Shown here: in pieces, positions 9,453 through 19,391 of the stretch
Layout: every line of letters starts with the position of its first letter
How positions within the stretch are numbered: the first letter of the stretch is position 1
Source: Pseudomonadota bacterium
Lineage (GTDB): Bacteria; Pseudomonadota; Alphaproteobacteria; Rhizobiales; Rhizobiaceae
DNA: 64,000 bases
Direction: 5' to 3'
Assembly (NCBI GenBank): GCA_023390055.1
Contig: JAEWDP010000031.1
Coordinates: 1-64,000, forward strand
Notes under the pieces: model-generated
What the model saw: the letters and a program-made list of their open reading frames with translations, nothing else
The model's database searches: none
Told to the model about the DNA's origin: nothing
Translations under genes and position numbers: made by a program

Positions 9453-10430
9453 CTATTTTACAAGCTTGAGCAGCTCTCTTGCGGCCCCTTCGTCCGTGAT
9501 TAGTGTGTTGCAGCCGATGCGCCGGATCGTGGCGCGAATGGCAAGGGCCCGGTGGGTGCCGCCGGAGGAAAGTACGATGTGCTTTGCATTCCGCAATGTG
9601 TCGAGATCGACGGACATCACCCGTTCATTGATCGTATGCCGTACGGATTTTCCGTCGGAATCGAGGAAATTGAACATCGTGTCACAGATGCATCCAGCGT
9701 CGATGAGAGAGAGCAGTTTCGCTTTTGAGATGAAACCCTCCGAGAGAGAGGTCGACTGCGGGCCGATGTCGCCGCAACTGACAATCGCAAGATCCATGTT
9801 TTCAGCGAGATCGTAGATTGCCTTCAAGCCGCATTTCTCGACAAGGGCGCGCTTTGTCTCCACGGAATCGACAAGCAATGGTGCAAGGAACATGTAGCAT
9901 TCAGCGCCAAATTGACTGGCGAGGCGCCACGTGTAATCAATCGGATTTGTCTGATGAACCTCCACAATACCGCCCAGGAGCGAAACGACCTTGCAGTTTT
10001 GCCGCCGTGGCGGACGGAAACTCGAAAGAGAAGCTGTCATCGTCCGCCCCCATCCGACGCCGATCGTCATGTTATCCTGTATGGCGTCCGACAGGAATTG
10101 TCCGAGTGCCAGCCCGACCGCCTTGGCCAAAGCATCTGCGTTCTTAACCGGTGGCTCGGGGACGATAATTGCTTCATCGAGCCCATAAGCATGCTCCAAC
10201 TGGCTCGCAAGTGCCAGGCAATCATCGACTTCGGCGGTAATCCATATCTGGACTTCCGAGCGTTTCATTGCCTCGTCCAGCATTCGGATAACAGTCGAGC
10301 GGCTGATGCCAAGCCGTTCGGCGACATCTTTCTGCGTCAGGCCCTGGTTGTAATAGAGCCACGCTGCCCGGACCCTCAATGATGAGGACTCGGATATGCT
10401 GGAATGATTATCGCGTCTGAGTTTGGCCAA
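9453..10430 (-). CDS. SorC/DeoR-type sugar-binding transcriptional regulator
   Basis: A DNA-binding helix-turn-helix (LTQKDVAERLGISRSTVIRML, near the N-terminus) is joined to a SorC-type sugar-phosphate-binding domain that includes GVGWGRTM, SLLGG and the C-terminal HIVLSSGG...AIRATIR region. No ATG exists upstream of the domain. I chose a TTG (LAKLRRDNH...) with GCGGGAA 6-7 bases before it, giving 325 residues, the family norm; a longer frame starting at another TTG (10565) would give 370. The gene is divergent from transaldolase across about 170 bases, so it plausibly controls that gene or senses a pentose-phosphate intermediate. The effector is unknown. Confidence 0.85.
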   Translation of the reverse strand: MAKLRRDNHSSISESSSLRVRAAWLYYNQGLTQKDVAERLGISRSTVIRMLDEAMKRSEVQIWITAEVDDCLALASQLEHAYGLDEAIIVPEPPVKNADALAKAVGLALGQFLSDAIQDNMTIGVGWGRTMTASLSSFRPPRRQNCKVVSLLGGIVEVHQTNPIDYTWRLASQFGAECYMFLAPLLVDSVETKRALVEKCGLKAIYDLAENMDLAIVSCGDIGPQSTSLSEGFISKAKLLSLIDAGCICDTMFNFLDSDGKSVRHTINERVMSVDLDTLRNAKHIVLSSGGTHRALAIRATIRRIGCNTLITDEGAARELLKLVK

Positions 10431-10597
10431 GGCATTCCCGCTATTGATGATCAAATCACGGAGTGCATGATACTTATGTTGATTGGATTGGGCAAATGTC
10501 TTGACTTCGCCATCTTCGACTGATGTTAGTTGACGAAGGGAGGCACTCGGCTTCGGGGTTTCCAAATTATTACTACATGATCCGAAGGATTACCGGA

Positions 10598-11557
10598 ATG
10601 ACGTCGAAACTAGAGCAATTACGTTCCATGACTACGGTTGTCGCTGATAGTGGCGACATTGAAGCAGTCGCCCGTCTGAAGCCAGTTGACTGCACGACGA
10701 ATCCAACGATTGTGCTAAAGGCACTTGCAATGCCGACGTTTGCCGACGTGTACAAAGAAGCTATCACCTGGGGCAAGTCCCGCAACGGAGGTTCGGATGC
10801 CGTCATTGCCGAGGTGGCTGACCGGTTGGCAATCTCTGTTGGCAGTGCGCTTGCAAAGCTTGTTCCCGGGCGGGTCTCGACCGAAGTCGATGCCGATCTT
10901 TCTTTCGACACAGAAGCGTCGATTGCCAAAGCGCGCGCCATCATTGCTGCTTACAAGGAACGTGGCATTGAACGTGACCGGATTCTCATCAAGCTTGCCA
11001 CCACGTGGGAGGGTATCAAGGCGGCCGAAGTGTTGCAGAAAGAGGGAATTGATTGCAACATGACCTTGCTGTTTTCGATGGCGCAGGCAGTTGCCTGCGC
11101 GGATGCCAAGGTCTTCCTGATATCGCCGTTCGTTGGCCGAATCCTTGACTGGTACAAGAAGTCGACTGGTCAGGAATATACCGCTGAAACCGATCCCGGT
11201 GTGCTCTCTGTTCGACAGATCTATAATTACTACAAGGCAAATGGCATCGAAACGATCGTCATGGGTGCGTCGTTCCGCAATGCCGGAGAGATCGAAGCGC
11301 TGGCCGGCTGTGACCGCCTCACGATCAGTCCTTCGCTTCTTGATGAACTCGACAAGGATCAAGGGAAGCTGGAGCGCAAGTTGGCACCTGACAGGTTTGA
11401 CCCGGTTCCGCTGCAGAGACTTGACGAGAAGAAATTCCGCTGGGCGCTCAATGAGGATGCGATGGCCACGGAAAAGCTGTCTGAAGGTATCCGTTCCTTC
11501 GCGAAAGACCTTGGAGCATTGCGTACTATGGTAAAGACAGAGCTTGCATCCGCCTGA
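10598..11557 (+). CDS. tal: Transaldolase
   Basis: Transfers a dihydroxyacetone unit between sugar phosphates in the non-oxidative pentose phosphate pathway. The protein has 319 residues, like E. coli TalB (317), and the Schiff-base lysine lies at K132 ([15 protein letters not shown]), the same position as in TalB. CTTNPTIV and [10 protein letters not shown] are standard transaldolase segments. An in-frame ATG-like opening lies 25 codons upstream, but the chosen ATG has AAGGAT at a good distance and matches the family start. A strong terminator follows directly. The divergent SorC-type regulator is a candidate controller. Confidence 0.96.
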   Translation: MTSKLEQLRSMTTVVADSGDIEAVARLKPVDCTTNPTIVLKALAMPTFADVYKEAITWGKSRNGGSDAVIAEVADRLAISVGSALAKLVPGRVSTEVDADLSFDTEASIAKARAIIAAYKERGIERDRILIKLATTWEGIKAAEVLQKEGIDCNMTLLFSMAQAVACADAKVFLISPFVGRILDWYKKSTGQEYTAETDPGVLSVRQIYNYYKANGIETIVMGASFRNAGEIEALAGCDRLTISPSLLDELDKDQGKLERKLAPDRFDPVPLQRLDEKKFRWALNEDAMATEKLSEGIRSFAKDLGALRTMVKTELASA

Positions 11558-11574
11558 ACCATGCTTCTAGCGAT

Positions 11575-11601
11575 GGCCCGGTAACACCGGGCCGTCCTTT
11601 T
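11575..11601 (+). terminator. Rho-independent terminator after transaldolase
   Basis: GGCCCGGT-AAC-ACCGGGCC forms an 8-bp GC-rich stem with a 3-base loop, followed by GTCCTTTTT. It sits 17 bases after the tal stop and separates it from the converging sitD. Confidence 0.9.
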
Positions 11602-11664
11602 TATGTTCCCAGTGAGTCCTCATGTGATGCCCAGGTTGGCAGTATCGTGACGGAAACATGTCGG

Positions 11665-12519
11665 TTATCTGAAAGCATTGCGATCCGACTTGGTGCGTAA
11701 TGTTGTCCTGATGAATGCAATGATGAAGATCGCACTCATGACGAGGACGATTGTCGGGGCGGGCGCGCTGTCAATGAAGAAGCTCATGTAGATCCCGGTG
11801 ATGGATGCGGCGGTTGCGACAGCAACCGCCGTGAAAAGCATCGTATTGAACCGGTTTGCCAGTAGGAAGGCTATGGCTCCCGGGGCAACCAGCATGGCCA
11901 CTGAGAGGATGATGCCGACCGCTTTCAATGCTCCGACCACCACCAACGACAGGACTGCGAGCAGACCGTAATGCAATAAGCGTGTCGGTAGCCCGATTGC
12001 CTTGGCATGCTGCTCATCAAAGGAATGGGCCAGCAGGTCCTTTCGCAAGGTGACGAGGAACAGCATCGCGGCAAAGGCAATGAGCCCGGTCTCGATCAAA
12101 TCCAATGGCCCGATCCCGAGCATATCGCCAAACAGGATGTGATCGAGATGGATGTCGCTTTGCACCTTGACGTAGAGCACAAGACCGAGACCAAACATGC
12201 CGGAAAAGACGATACCGAGGACCGTATCCTCCTTGATGCGGCTGTTTTCCTTGAGGAAGCCTGTGGCGAGCGCGCAGATCATTCCCGCTGAAAAGGCGCC
12301 AATGGCGAGCGGGATGGAGAAGATGTAGGCGACGACAATACCTGGAAAGACGGCATGCGAGACGGCATCTCCCATAAGTGACCACCCTTTAAGGACCAGG
12401 AAGCATGAGAGAATTGCCATGGGTACGGCAATCATCGACGTCACAAGAAAGGCGCGTTGCATGAAATCGATCTGGAAGGGGAAGGTGAGGAGGTCGATGA
12501 CGTCGTACATTCCGCTCAT
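11665..12519 (-). CDS. sitD: Manganese/iron ABC transporter permease SitD
   Basis: The second membrane subunit of an ABC-3 family (ZnuB/MntB type) importer, 284 residues with about eight to nine hydrophobic helices. GWSLMGDAVSHAVFPGIVVAYI near residues 45-70 is the family hallmark, and the segment around HAKAIGLP is also typical. Its ATG overlaps the sitC stop (ATGA), so it is translationally coupled as the last gene of sitABCD. The metal is most likely Mn2+ (also Fe2+), by analogy with rhizobial Sit systems. Confidence 0.92.
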   Translation of the reverse strand: MSGMYDVIDLLTFPFQIDFMQRAFLVTSMIAVPMAILSCFLVLKGWSLMGDAVSHAVFPGIVVAYIFSIPLAIGAFSAGMICALATGFLKENSRIKEDTVLGIVFSGMFGLGLVLYVKVQSDIHLDHILFGDMLGIGPLDLIETGLIAFAAMLFLVTLRKDLLAHSFDEQHAKAIGLPTRLLHYGLLAVLSLVVVGALKAVGIILSVAMLVAPGAIAFLLANRFNTMLFTAVAVATAASITGIYMSFFIDSAPAPTIVLVMSAIFIIAFIRTTLRTKSDRNAFR

Positions 12520-13373
12520 GTATCCTCCAACGTATTGCTGAGGCGCCGGCGTGCTGCGAGCATTCCATGCTTGGGTGCAAGCAGGAACGCCAGAAGAAAT
12601 AGAACTGTCTGCAGTACGACGATGATGCCGCCAGTCGCTCCATCGAGGAAATAGCTGAGGTAAGCGCCGATCAGGCTGGTTGCCGCACCAATGATCAATG
12701 CGAACAGGATGATGCGCTGAAATCGGTCTGTCAGAAGATAAGCGGTGGCGCCCGGGGTCACGACCATCGCAACGACGAGAAAGGCGCCAACTGTCTGCAG
12801 CGCCGCAACCGTGGATGCGGACAGAAGTGTGAAGAAAAGTATGCGGAGAAGGTTGGGTCGCAGGCCGATCGTTCGGGCGTGGTTCTCATCGAAGAAAGTC
12901 ACCATCAGGTCCTTCCACTTCACGGCCAGAACAGCAAGGCTGACGCCACCGATAATGACAAGTTGGAGCGTGTCTTCCGGTGTGATCGCGAGGATGTTTC
13001 CAAGTACGATCGTCTGGATATTCACCGAGGTTGGTGAAAGGGAAGCCATGAAGAGCCCAAGCCCGAAAAACGAGGTGAAGATCAGTCCGATGATGGCGTC
13101 TTCCTTCAATCGAGTGCGTTGATTGAGAAAGAGCATCGCACCCGCCGCAAGTCCGCCCGACAGGAAGGCTCCAAGCGCAAAAGGAAGCCCGATCATATAA
13201 GCGCCCGCAACACCTGGAACTATTGAATGGGACAGCGCGTCACCGATCAACGACCATCCCTTCAGCATCAAATAAGCGGAGAGAAAGCCGCAGACACCGC
13301 CAACCAGGCTGCTTACCCAGATGGCATTGCGCATGTACTCATAGGTGAATGGCTCAAGTAGCGTCTGGAACAT
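12516..13373 (-). CDS. sitC: Manganese/iron ABC transporter permease SitC
   Basis: The first ABC-3 family permease, 285 residues, with [25 protein letters not shown] and ENHARTIGL as family marks. It forms the membrane channel with SitD. The start [17 protein letters not shown] is chosen by family alignment from memory; the open frame extends 33 codons further into sitB. The gene overlaps the 3' end of sitB by 20 bases, again indicating one transcript. The C-terminus is Arg-rich. Confidence 0.92.
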   Translation of the reverse strand: MFQTLLEPFTYEYMRNAIWVSSLVGGVCGFLSAYLMLKGWSLIGDALSHSIVPGVAGAYMIGLPFALGAFLSGGLAAGAMLFLNQRTRLKEDAIIGLIFTSFFGLGLFMASLSPTSVNIQTIVLGNILAITPEDTLQLVIIGGVSLAVLAVKWKDLMVTFFDENHARTIGLRPNLLRILFFTLLSASTVAALQTVGAFLVVAMVVTPGATAYLLTDRFQRIILFALIIGAATSLIGAYLSYFLDGATGGIIVVLQTVLFLLAFLLAPKHGMLAARRRLSNTLEDT

Positions 13374-14247
13374 TGTCTTTCTCAACGCTTGTTTGCCGAC
13401 CGTCACCGTAGACGACGAATGGGCGCTCATCATCACTGATGACCTTGAGATGCCGTGGATCCGCATCATCATGAAGTTCAGGGCCCGTGAGGATGAAGTG
13501 TCTCAGGACACCTCCGAATGCCTTTTCCAGATTGGCTTCTGTGAACGTCTCTTTGGTCCTGCCGTGGGCCAGGACAGTACCCTTGACGAAGACGGTGCGG
13601 TCACAGAAATCCGGCACACTGCCGAGGTTATGCGTGGAAACGAGCATTATCCGTCCCTCGTCGCGCAGATCTTTCAAAAGCGCGACAATCTGTTCTTCGG
13701 TATTTACATCCACGCCTGTAAAGGGTTCGTCGAGCAGAATGACCTGGCCTTCCTGCGCCAGGGCCCGCGCCAGAAAGACACGCTTGCGCTGGCCCCCGGA
13801 CAGTTCACCGATCTGCCGTTTTCGGTATTCCAGCATGTCCACACGCTTGAGCGCGTCCGATACCATGGCATTGTCATAAGGTTTGGGAATGCGCAGAAAG
13901 TTCATGTGCCCATACCGCCCCATCATCACAACGTCCTCGACAAGGACCGGAAAATTCCAGTCCACCTCTTCTGCTTGCGGCACATATGCGACGAGATTTT
14001 TGCGAAGTGCTTCGGATGCCGGTAGGCCGAGAATTTGCACTGAACCTTTGAGAAGTGGAACGAAACCCATAATCGCCTTGAACAGGGTCGATTTTCCGGC
14101 GCCATTGACGCCGACGAGTGCGGTGATCGTGCCTTTGGGGACGGAAAAGGTGGCGTCCTTCAAAGCGGTGAGACCGCTCCGATAAGCGACTGTTATGTCG
14201 TTGATTGCGAGACCGTTCGCGAGTGCTTTCGCCTTTCCCATGATCAT
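13354..14247 (-). CDS. sitB: Manganese/iron ABC transporter ATPase SitB
   Basis: The ATPase of the Sit importer, 297 residues. Walker A is GVNGAGKST (about residues 47-55), the signature is [15 protein letters not shown], Walker B is [11 protein letters not shown], and the switch His is in [20 protein letters not shown] is typical of the Mn/Zn ABC-3 ATPases. The ATG overlaps the sitA stop (ATGA). A second ATG two codons later is equally possible. A C-terminal extension of roughly 45 residues beyond the ATPase core contains HDDADPRH. Confidence 0.94.
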   Translation of the reverse strand: MIMGKAKALANGLAINDITVAYRSGLTALKDATFSVPKGTITALVGVNGAGKSTLFKAIMGFVPLLKGSVQILGLPASEALRKNLVAYVPQAEEVDWNFPVLVEDVVMMGRYGHMNFLRIPKPYDNAMVSDALKRVDMLEYRKRQIGELSGGQRKRVFLARALAQEGQVILLDEPFTGVDVNTEEQIVALLKDLRDEGRIMLVSTHNLGSVPDFCDRTVFVKGTVLAHGRTKETFTEANLEKAFGGVLRHFILTGPELHDDADPRHLKVISDDERPFVVYGDGRQTSVEKDNVPDAT

Positions 14248-15137
14248 CTGGAAAGCCCCTTGGCAATGGTATTTGCCGTCACACTCAGGAGGTCGAGATA
14301 GGTGGGAACCAGTCCGTCCTGTTCGCTCAGGGAATCGACATAAAGGACACCACCATAGGCGGCGCCTGTTTCGCGGGCGACCTGTTCTGCAGGATCGGAT
14401 GATACCGTGCTCTCGCTGAAGATCACCTGGATCTTGTTTTTGCGCATTGCATCAATCACGGATCGAACCTGTTGTGGTGTTCCCTGACTGTCGGCATTGA
14501 CCGGCCATAAAAAGAGCTCTTTCAAGCCGAAGTCGCGGGCAAGGTAGGAAAATGCTCCTTCGCTCGTAACAAGCCAGCGCTTCTCAGGCGGCAGCGAGGA
14601 GAGCATGTCGCGAATTGGCTGGATTTCTGCGCGGATCTTCTCGATGTAGGCAGCCGCGTTTGCCTCATAGGTGGCAGCGTTGGCGGGGTCTGCGGTTGCC
14701 AGACCATGAAGAATATTCTCGACATAGATAACTGCGTTCTCCGGAGACATCCAGGCATGTGGGTTTGGCTTCCCGTCGTATGCCTCCCCGGTGATCGCTA
14801 TGGGGTCGACTCGATCAGAAACAGTGACGTTTGGTATATCACCAAGGTTGGCAAGAAACTTTTCGAACCAGAGCTCCAGATTCAGGCCGTTTCGAAGGAT
14901 CAGGTCGGCATTACGCGCGCGCAGGAGGTCACGCGGAGTCGGCTGATAGTTATGGATTTCAGCACCCGGCTTGGTGATGCTTTGGATCTCGGCGGCATCT
15001 CCCGCTACGTTGCGAGCCATATCGGCGATGACGGTAAAGGTGGTCACGACCTTCAACTTGTTCTGCGCCGTAGCGATACCCGCAGAGGCCAAGAGCAGAA
15101 CTGCGAGAATGGCAATGCGAGGAAGTGCAAACATCAT
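14244..15137 (-). CDS. sitA: Manganese/iron periplasmic binding protein SitA
   Basis: A cluster A-I (ZnuA/PsaA-type) metal-binding protein. A signal peptide (hydrophobic residues 8-22, cleavage likely after ATA or AQN) is followed by the mature domain. The expected metal ligands are visible as H62 (GAEIHNYQP), H127 (NPHAWMSP), E193 (TSEGAFSYL) and D268 (LYVDSLS). A two-His, Glu, Asp set and the absence of the His-rich loop seen in ZnuA favour Mn/Fe over Zn. The frame opens 28 codons earlier, inside the operator region, so I take the paired ATGs as the start. It is the first gene of sitABCD. Confidence 0.93.
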   Translation of the reverse strand: MMFALPRIAILAVLLLASAGIATAQNKLKVVTTFTVIADMARNVAGDAAEIQSITKPGAEIHNYQPTPRDLLRARNADLILRNGLNLELWFEKFLANLGDIPNVTVSDRVDPIAITGEAYDGKPNPHAWMSPENAVIYVENILHGLATADPANAATYEANAAAYIEKIRAEIQPIRDMLSSLPPEKRWLVTSEGAFSYLARDFGLKELFLWPVNADSQGTPQQVRSVIDAMRKNKIQVIFSESTVSSDPAEQVARETGAAYGGVLYVDSLSEQDGLVPTYLDLLSVTANTIAKGLSR

Positions 15138-15155
15138 TTGGACGATCAGCCTCTT

Positions 15156-15172
15156 TTGCAAATAAGTTGCAA
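15156..15172. promoter_or_regulatory. Candidate metalloregulator operator, proximal site
   Basis: TTGCAA-N5-TTGCAA, made of two self-complementary hexamers, lies 19-35 bases before the sitA ATG. Rhizobial sit operons are repressed by the Fur-family Mn sensor Mur at TGCAA-rich palindromes. A second, similar site lies 49 bases further upstream. Confidence 0.5.
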
Positions 15173-15204
15173 TACCATCTACATCGCTTCTTACATTAAT
15201 GCTA

Positions 15205-15221
15205 ATGCAAGTCAATTGCAT
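15205..15221. promoter_or_regulatory. Candidate metalloregulator operator, distal site
   Basis: ATGCAA-GTCAA-TTGCAT is a perfect 6-5-6 inverted repeat with the same geometry as the proximal site. Two sites bracketing a promoter match the arrangement described for Mur-controlled sit genes. Which regulator binds is inferred. Confidence 0.5.
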
Positions 15222-15376
15222 TCGTGCGTGTGTGAGATGGACGATACATGTCGATGCTCCGGCGGTTCGGGTTTAAAGGTTCATCAATGACATTGGCGCA
15301 TTGTACGTTGTTGTCTACTGAAGTCTGTGTCGTGAGTACGAGTATTGAGTAAAATTGGCATGCAGGTTTATTGCGG

Positions 15377-16150
15377 ATGAGTAATACCTTGTCCCGCATT
15401 CCGCGTAAGCTCCTACTGGTTATTGTTGGAATTACCGTCCTTGGTGGCGGAAGTGGTGCCGCAGCTGTATATGTGGGTGCCGAAAAGCTGCTTGGTCTGC
15501 CGGCCGGAGATCGAGATGGTCTTACCTGCACAACGCTCCAGACAGTCAGGATCAAGAAGGCTGGTCGTTTCTGGGTTCGCAAATATGTCGTCACCGACGA
15601 GTTGGCGGGCGGATTGGCACGCATGAGGACCGCATTGCGCGTTGCTGGTGAAGTCCAGCGAAACGAAGGAGCCGACCTGGTGCAGGTTACAGTTCTGGAC
15701 AAGGCGGGACCGGTCGAACGGGCGCAGATGCGCGGGCGCGCAATCGGTGCTCAGGCTGTCTACATGCCTGATCTCTCAAAGGCGCCACGAGGAATGCTCG
15801 TTCAGCCGATCAGTGCCTACTATATTGATGGAATTGCTGATACAAGCGGCAAATTCTGGGGGATGCGTATCGATCTTCCGTATGAAGACGCGCAGAGAAT
15901 AACCGACGAAATCGGGCTCGGGTCGGGCTGCGTCGAACCTAATGGCGGCGCACAACTGGCACACGGCACTAAAGATGCAAATGACCAGGACGTAAAGCGC
16001 GAGGAAAGCTTTGAGGCTGCCGGAAACACCAATTCACACGGTCCAGTTTTGGCCGCGGGCGCCCGGACCTTCTCAAGTATTGTTGCGAAGGTGGAAGCAA
16101 TGATGTTTTCCAGTCCGGCCGAGGAAACGCCGATCGATCGAACGCGCTGA
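15377..16150 (+). CDS. Conserved hypothetical membrane-anchored protein
   Basis: I do not recognise this 257-residue protein. It has a basic N-terminus and one hydrophobic helix (about residues 10-33, with GGGSGAAA), then an extracytoplasmic domain: LTCTTLQTVRIKKAGRFWVRKYVV, VQVTVLDKAGPVERAQMRGRAIGAQAVY and YYIDGIADTSGKFWGMRIDLP. The last 70 residues are low in order-promoting residues, like a linker. Two Cys, at CTT and SGCVEP, could form a disulfide. It is the first gene outside the sit operon on the other strand and may read through the same divergent region. The TTG two codons earlier is an alternative start. Confidence 0.7.
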   Translation: MSNTLSRIPRKLLLVIVGITVLGGGSGAAAVYVGAEKLLGLPAGDRDGLTCTTLQTVRIKKAGRFWVRKYVVTDELAGGLARMRTALRVAGEVQRNEGADLVQVTVLDKAGPVERAQMRGRAIGAQAVYMPDLSKAPRGMLVQPISAYYIDGIADTSGKFWGMRIDLPYEDAQRITDEIGLGSGCVEPNGGAQLAHGTKDANDQDVKREESFEAAGNTNSHGPVLAAGARTFSSIVAKVEAMMFSSPAEETPIDRTR

Positions 16151-16221
16151 ATTCCGGGTCCTGGCTGGAGTGCATCGACGGATGATCTTTTCGCGCAAGA
16201 CCGATGCATCTGCAGGATCTA

Positions 16222-16254
16222 ATGAAGCGGCAGACGTTGAGAGTGCCGCTTCAT
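16222..16254. terminator. Hairpin between converging genes
   Basis: ATGAAGCGGCA and its perfect complement TGCCGCTTCAT form an 11-bp stem with an 11-base loop, placed between the stops of the hypothetical gene and lysS. There is no T-run, so it may act as a processing barrier rather than an intrinsic terminator. Confidence 0.5.
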
Positions 16255-16304
16255 GGACGTCATTGCCCTTTTGGCTTTCACGCGTTTGACAGGCCCAGGA
16301 TTGA

Positions 16305-17801
16305 TCACTCCCCTTTGGCGCGGCGTGCTGGGAAGAGGATAACGTCGCGGATGGAGGGTGCGTTTGTCAAAAGCATGATCAGTCTGTCGACACCGATCCC
16401 AAGCCCCCCTGCGGGCGGCATACCCTGGTCCATTGCATCAAGAAATTCCTCGTCCAACTGCTTCTCATTCTCGCCCCTGGCGTGGGCTTGCTCGAGCTGT
16501 TCAACCATGCGACGACGTTGCTCTTCCGGATCGTTTAATTCCGAAAAGGCATTACCGAGTTCCCAGGTGTTGCAATAGGTCTCGAAGCGTTCGACGAGGC
16601 GTGGTTCGCCTGGAACCTCCTTGGCAAATGGAGAGATGTCCTTGGGAAAATGAGTGACGTGGGTAGGCTGGATCAGGGTGGGTTCAACCTTCTCTTCAAA
16701 GATGAACGCAAGGCATTCACCCCAGGTCCAGTCACTTTCGATTTCGAAGCCGGAATCCCTCGCTGCAAACCGAGCCTCCTCGTCTGTTTTGAGCGTGAGA
16801 AAGTCGATACCGGTAGCCTCCTTAACCGCTTCGGGCATGGGGAGGCGACGAAATGGACCCTTGAAGGAAATTTCCTTGTCACCGTAGCTGAAACCGCTCG
16901 AGCCGTGGATGGCGATGGCAAGTCTTTCGAACAGCCGTTCGACTAGACCCATGACGTCTTCGTAATCGGCATAGGCCCAATAGCACTCCATCATCGTGAA
17001 TTCGGGGTTGTGTCGGGTGGAGACGCCTTCGTTGCGAAAATTCCGATTGATTTCAAATACCTTGTCAGTCAGGCCAGAGACCAGTGTGCGCTTCAGGAAT
17101 AGCTCCGGTGCGATACGCATGTACATATCTTGCTTCAAGGTGTTGTGGTGTGTCTTGAAGGGCTCTGCTGTTGCTCCGCCGTATACGGAATGGAGCATTG
17201 GTGTCTCGACTTCCATGAAACCGTCATCTTCCATGAAGCGGCGGATTTCCGAAACTATGCGGCTACGTTGTTGAAAGCGCAGCTTTGACTCCTCGTTGGT
17301 CATGATGTCGAGGTGACGCTTACGATAGCGCAGCTCTATATCCGACAAGCCATGGTACTTCTCCGGCATTGGCAGGAGCGACTTGGTCAGCATTGTGATT
17401 TCTTGTGCGTTGATTGTCAGTTCGCCGCGCTTTGTGCGTCTCACGTTTCCGGTCACGCCGATAATGTCACCGAGGTCTATCATTGGTAGCAGAGCGCGAG
17501 CTTCTTCGGGAGTAGTGTCCTTGTGCGAGAAGATCTGGATCTTGCCTGATGCGTCGCGGAGATCGATAAACATGCCGGAGTTGCGGGAGGAATAAACCCG
17601 ACCCGCGACAGTCACAATGTCCTGGGTCTCGATGTCTGCCTCGAGATCCTGGTACTTCTGCGCAAGTTCGGCATTGTTAATTGTCCGATGAAAATGCGCG
17701 GGATAAACCTCTGCAAGGTTTTCACGTAACAGCGCCAGCTTCTGGGCGCGGACTTCAGTGACGTCCGAGGAGAGAGCGTTTTCTGTCTTTGTATCGGTCA
17801 T
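16305..17801 (-). CDS. lysS: Lysyl-tRNA synthetase, class II
   Basis: Charges tRNA-Lys. An N-terminal OB-fold anticodon-binding domain (about residues 55-170, with VAGRVYSSRNSGMFIDLRD) precedes the class II catalytic core: motif 1 around RSRIVSEIRRFMEDDGFMEVETP, motif 2 FEINRNFRNEGVSTRHNPEFT, and motif 3 GLGIGVDRL. The 498 residues match the family. Many alphaproteobacteria use the unrelated class I enzyme (LysK), so a class II gene is worth noting. It lies 18 bases after gltX and is probably cotranscribed with it. Confidence 0.96.
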   Translation of the reverse strand: MTDTKTENALSSDVTEVRAQKLALLRENLAEVYPAHFHRTINNAELAQKYQDLEADIETQDIVTVAGRVYSSRNSGMFIDLRDASGKIQIFSHKDTTPEEARALLPMIDLGDIIGVTGNVRRTKRGELTINAQEITMLTKSLLPMPEKYHGLSDIELRYRKRHLDIMTNEESKLRFQQRSRIVSEIRRFMEDDGFMEVETPMLHSVYGGATAEPFKTHHNTLKQDMYMRIAPELFLKRTLVSGLTDKVFEINRNFRNEGVSTRHNPEFTMMECYWAYADYEDVMGLVERLFERLAIAIHGSSGFSYGDKEISFKGPFRRLPMPEAVKEATGIDFLTLKTDEEARFAARDSGFEIESDWTWGECLAFIFEEKVEPTLIQPTHVTHFPKDISPFAKEVPGEPRLVERFETYCNTWELGNAFSELNDPEEQRRRMVEQLEQAHARGENEKQLDEEFLDAMDQGMPPAGGLGIGVDRLIMLLTNAPSIRDVILFPARRAKGE

Positions 17802-17819
17802 TCTTCGGGACCTTTCTGA

Positions 17820-19277
17820 TTATTGATCTGAGCTGACCATAGATTTCACGATCGTTGTAGCAAGTTTCAGTCGCTGGCGTACAACAGCGCGGCCAAGCAG
17901 AGCCATACTGTCGAATAATGGCAATGAACGTGACGATCCGGATATGGCAACAAAGAGCGGTGGAGTAACAACACGCAACTTCCTGCCTAGCTTGTCGGCC
18001 ACCTTACGAAGTTCCTGCTCGATAGTTTCGACATCCCATTCGAAAATCTTCTCCAGGTCGGACTGGACGGTTTCGAGGATTTCCAGTGTTTCTGAAGGGC
18101 TGGTCTTGAGGCCGGAAAACGACGCGGAAGTCAGCCCCACATCATTCGCAAGCAAGAATCCTGCAAGTTGCGGGAGTTCGCCAAGCTTTGAAATGCGACT
18201 TTGCGACAACTTCAGGCCTTCGGTCAGGCGACCACTCTCCGTTGCCCATTCCAAGGTGCGGTCGATGAAATCCTCGGGAGTCAGTTTTTCCCGTATCCAT
18301 CGGCCATTCAGCCAGTCAAGCTTTTGTATATCGAAGATTGCTCCGGCCTTCGAGAGATTGTCAGGATCGAATTTCTCAGCCAACTCGCTCATCGTCAGCA
18401 GTTCTTCGCCGTCCGAGATCTGGATGAAGAAGAGACCGAGGAAGTTCATCAACGCTTCCGGAAGATAGCCCAGCGCCGAATAGTACGAGATTGAGGTCGG
18501 ATTCTTGCGTTTTGATAGTTTTGACTTGTCAGCATTGCGCATGAGCGAGAGATGCATGAATACCGGCTCGTCCCAGCCGAAGTAACGGTAGAGCAATATG
18601 TGCTTCGGAACTGACGCCAACCACTCCTCGCCGCGCGCAACGTGGGTAATCTTCATCAGATGGTCATCGACAACATTCGCCATGTGATATGTCGGCATGC
18701 CGTCAGCCTTGATCAGCACCTGCATATCAACGGAGTCCCATGGAATTGAGACATCGCCGTAGACACTATCCGTGAAGTCGCAGGAGCCCTCCGTCGGGAT
18801 TTTCATCCGCACGACAGAAGGTTCGCCAGCTTCAATGCGAGCCGTAACTTCCTCAGCCTTCAAGTTGAGACAAAGCCCGTCATATTTTGGCGGTTTTGCA
18901 GCGGCGCGTTGTGCCTCGCGCATCTGCTCCAACCGTTCCGGTGTGCAAAAGCAACGGAAAGCATGCCCGCTGTCCAGGAGTTCCTGGGCATAGGGTTGGT
19001 ACATCGCCTTGCGCTCGGACTGGCGGTAGGGACCGTAGGGTCCACCAACATCCGGCCCCTCCGACCAGGTGAGGCCCGACCACTTGAGCGCGTCTAGAAC
19101 CTTCTGCTCAAACTCGGGCGTTGATCGGGTAGCATCGGTATCTTCAATTCGAAGGATAAACTCGCCGCCCATTTTCTTGGCGAACAGGTAATTGAACAGT
19201 GCGATATAAACGGTGCCAACATGTGGTTCGCCGGTCGGCGAGGGGGCTATGCGGACGCGAGGGCCGGAAGTGCTCAT
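17820..19277 (-). CDS. gltX: Glutamyl-tRNA synthetase (one of the usual two)
   Basis: A class I synthetase attaching Glu to tRNA-Glu (and tRNA-Gln in organisms using the amidotransferase route). The HIGH-type motif is PSPTGEPHVGT and the KMSKS loop is KLSKRKNP. The anticodon-binding domain fills the C-terminal third. Alphaproteobacteria commonly have two GltX copies; the second would be elsewhere. I chose MSTSGPRVRIAPSPTG as the start; an ATG eight codons earlier is possible, and neither has a strong ribosome site. It forms an operon with lysS. Confidence 0.95.
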   Translation of the reverse strand: MSTSGPRVRIAPSPTGEPHVGTVYIALFNYLFAKKMGGEFILRIEDTDATRSTPEFEQKVLDALKWSGLTWSEGPDVGGPYGPYRQSERKAMYQPYAQELLDSGHAFRCFCTPERLEQMREAQRAAAKPPKYDGLCLNLKAEEVTARIEAGEPSVVRMKIPTEGSCDFTDSVYGDVSIPWDSVDMQVLIKADGMPTYHMANVVDDHLMKITHVARGEEWLASVPKHILLYRYFGWDEPVFMHLSLMRNADKSKLSKRKNPTSISYYSALGYLPEALMNFLGLFFIQISDGEELLTMSELAEKFDPDNLSKAGAIFDIQKLDWLNGRWIREKLTPEDFIDRTLEWATESGRLTEGLKLSQSRISKLGELPQLAGFLLANDVGLTSASFSGLKTSPSETLEILETVQSDLEKIFEWDVETIEQELRKVADKLGRKLRVVTPPLFVAISGSSRSLPLFDSMALLGRAVVRQRLKLATTIVKSMVSSDQ

Positions 19278-19391
19278 GGGTAATGCTCGATTTGGCGCCA
19301 TTTGAGGCGCGGACCTGCTTATTCTCGGGATTTCCTGGCCTTAGCGCATATTCAGCGGCGAGCGTCAAGACTGAATGGACGTGAAGCATGC

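Noticed and set aside
13345..14025. A 226-codon frame antisense to sitB
   Set aside because: It mirrors a clear ABC ATPase gene; long antisense frames are common in GC-biased genomes and this one shows no domain.
11665..15137. Reading the ABC-3 importer as zinc-specific ZnuABC
   Set aside because: The binding protein lacks a His-rich loop, there are two different permease genes as in SitABCD, and no Zur-type site was seen.
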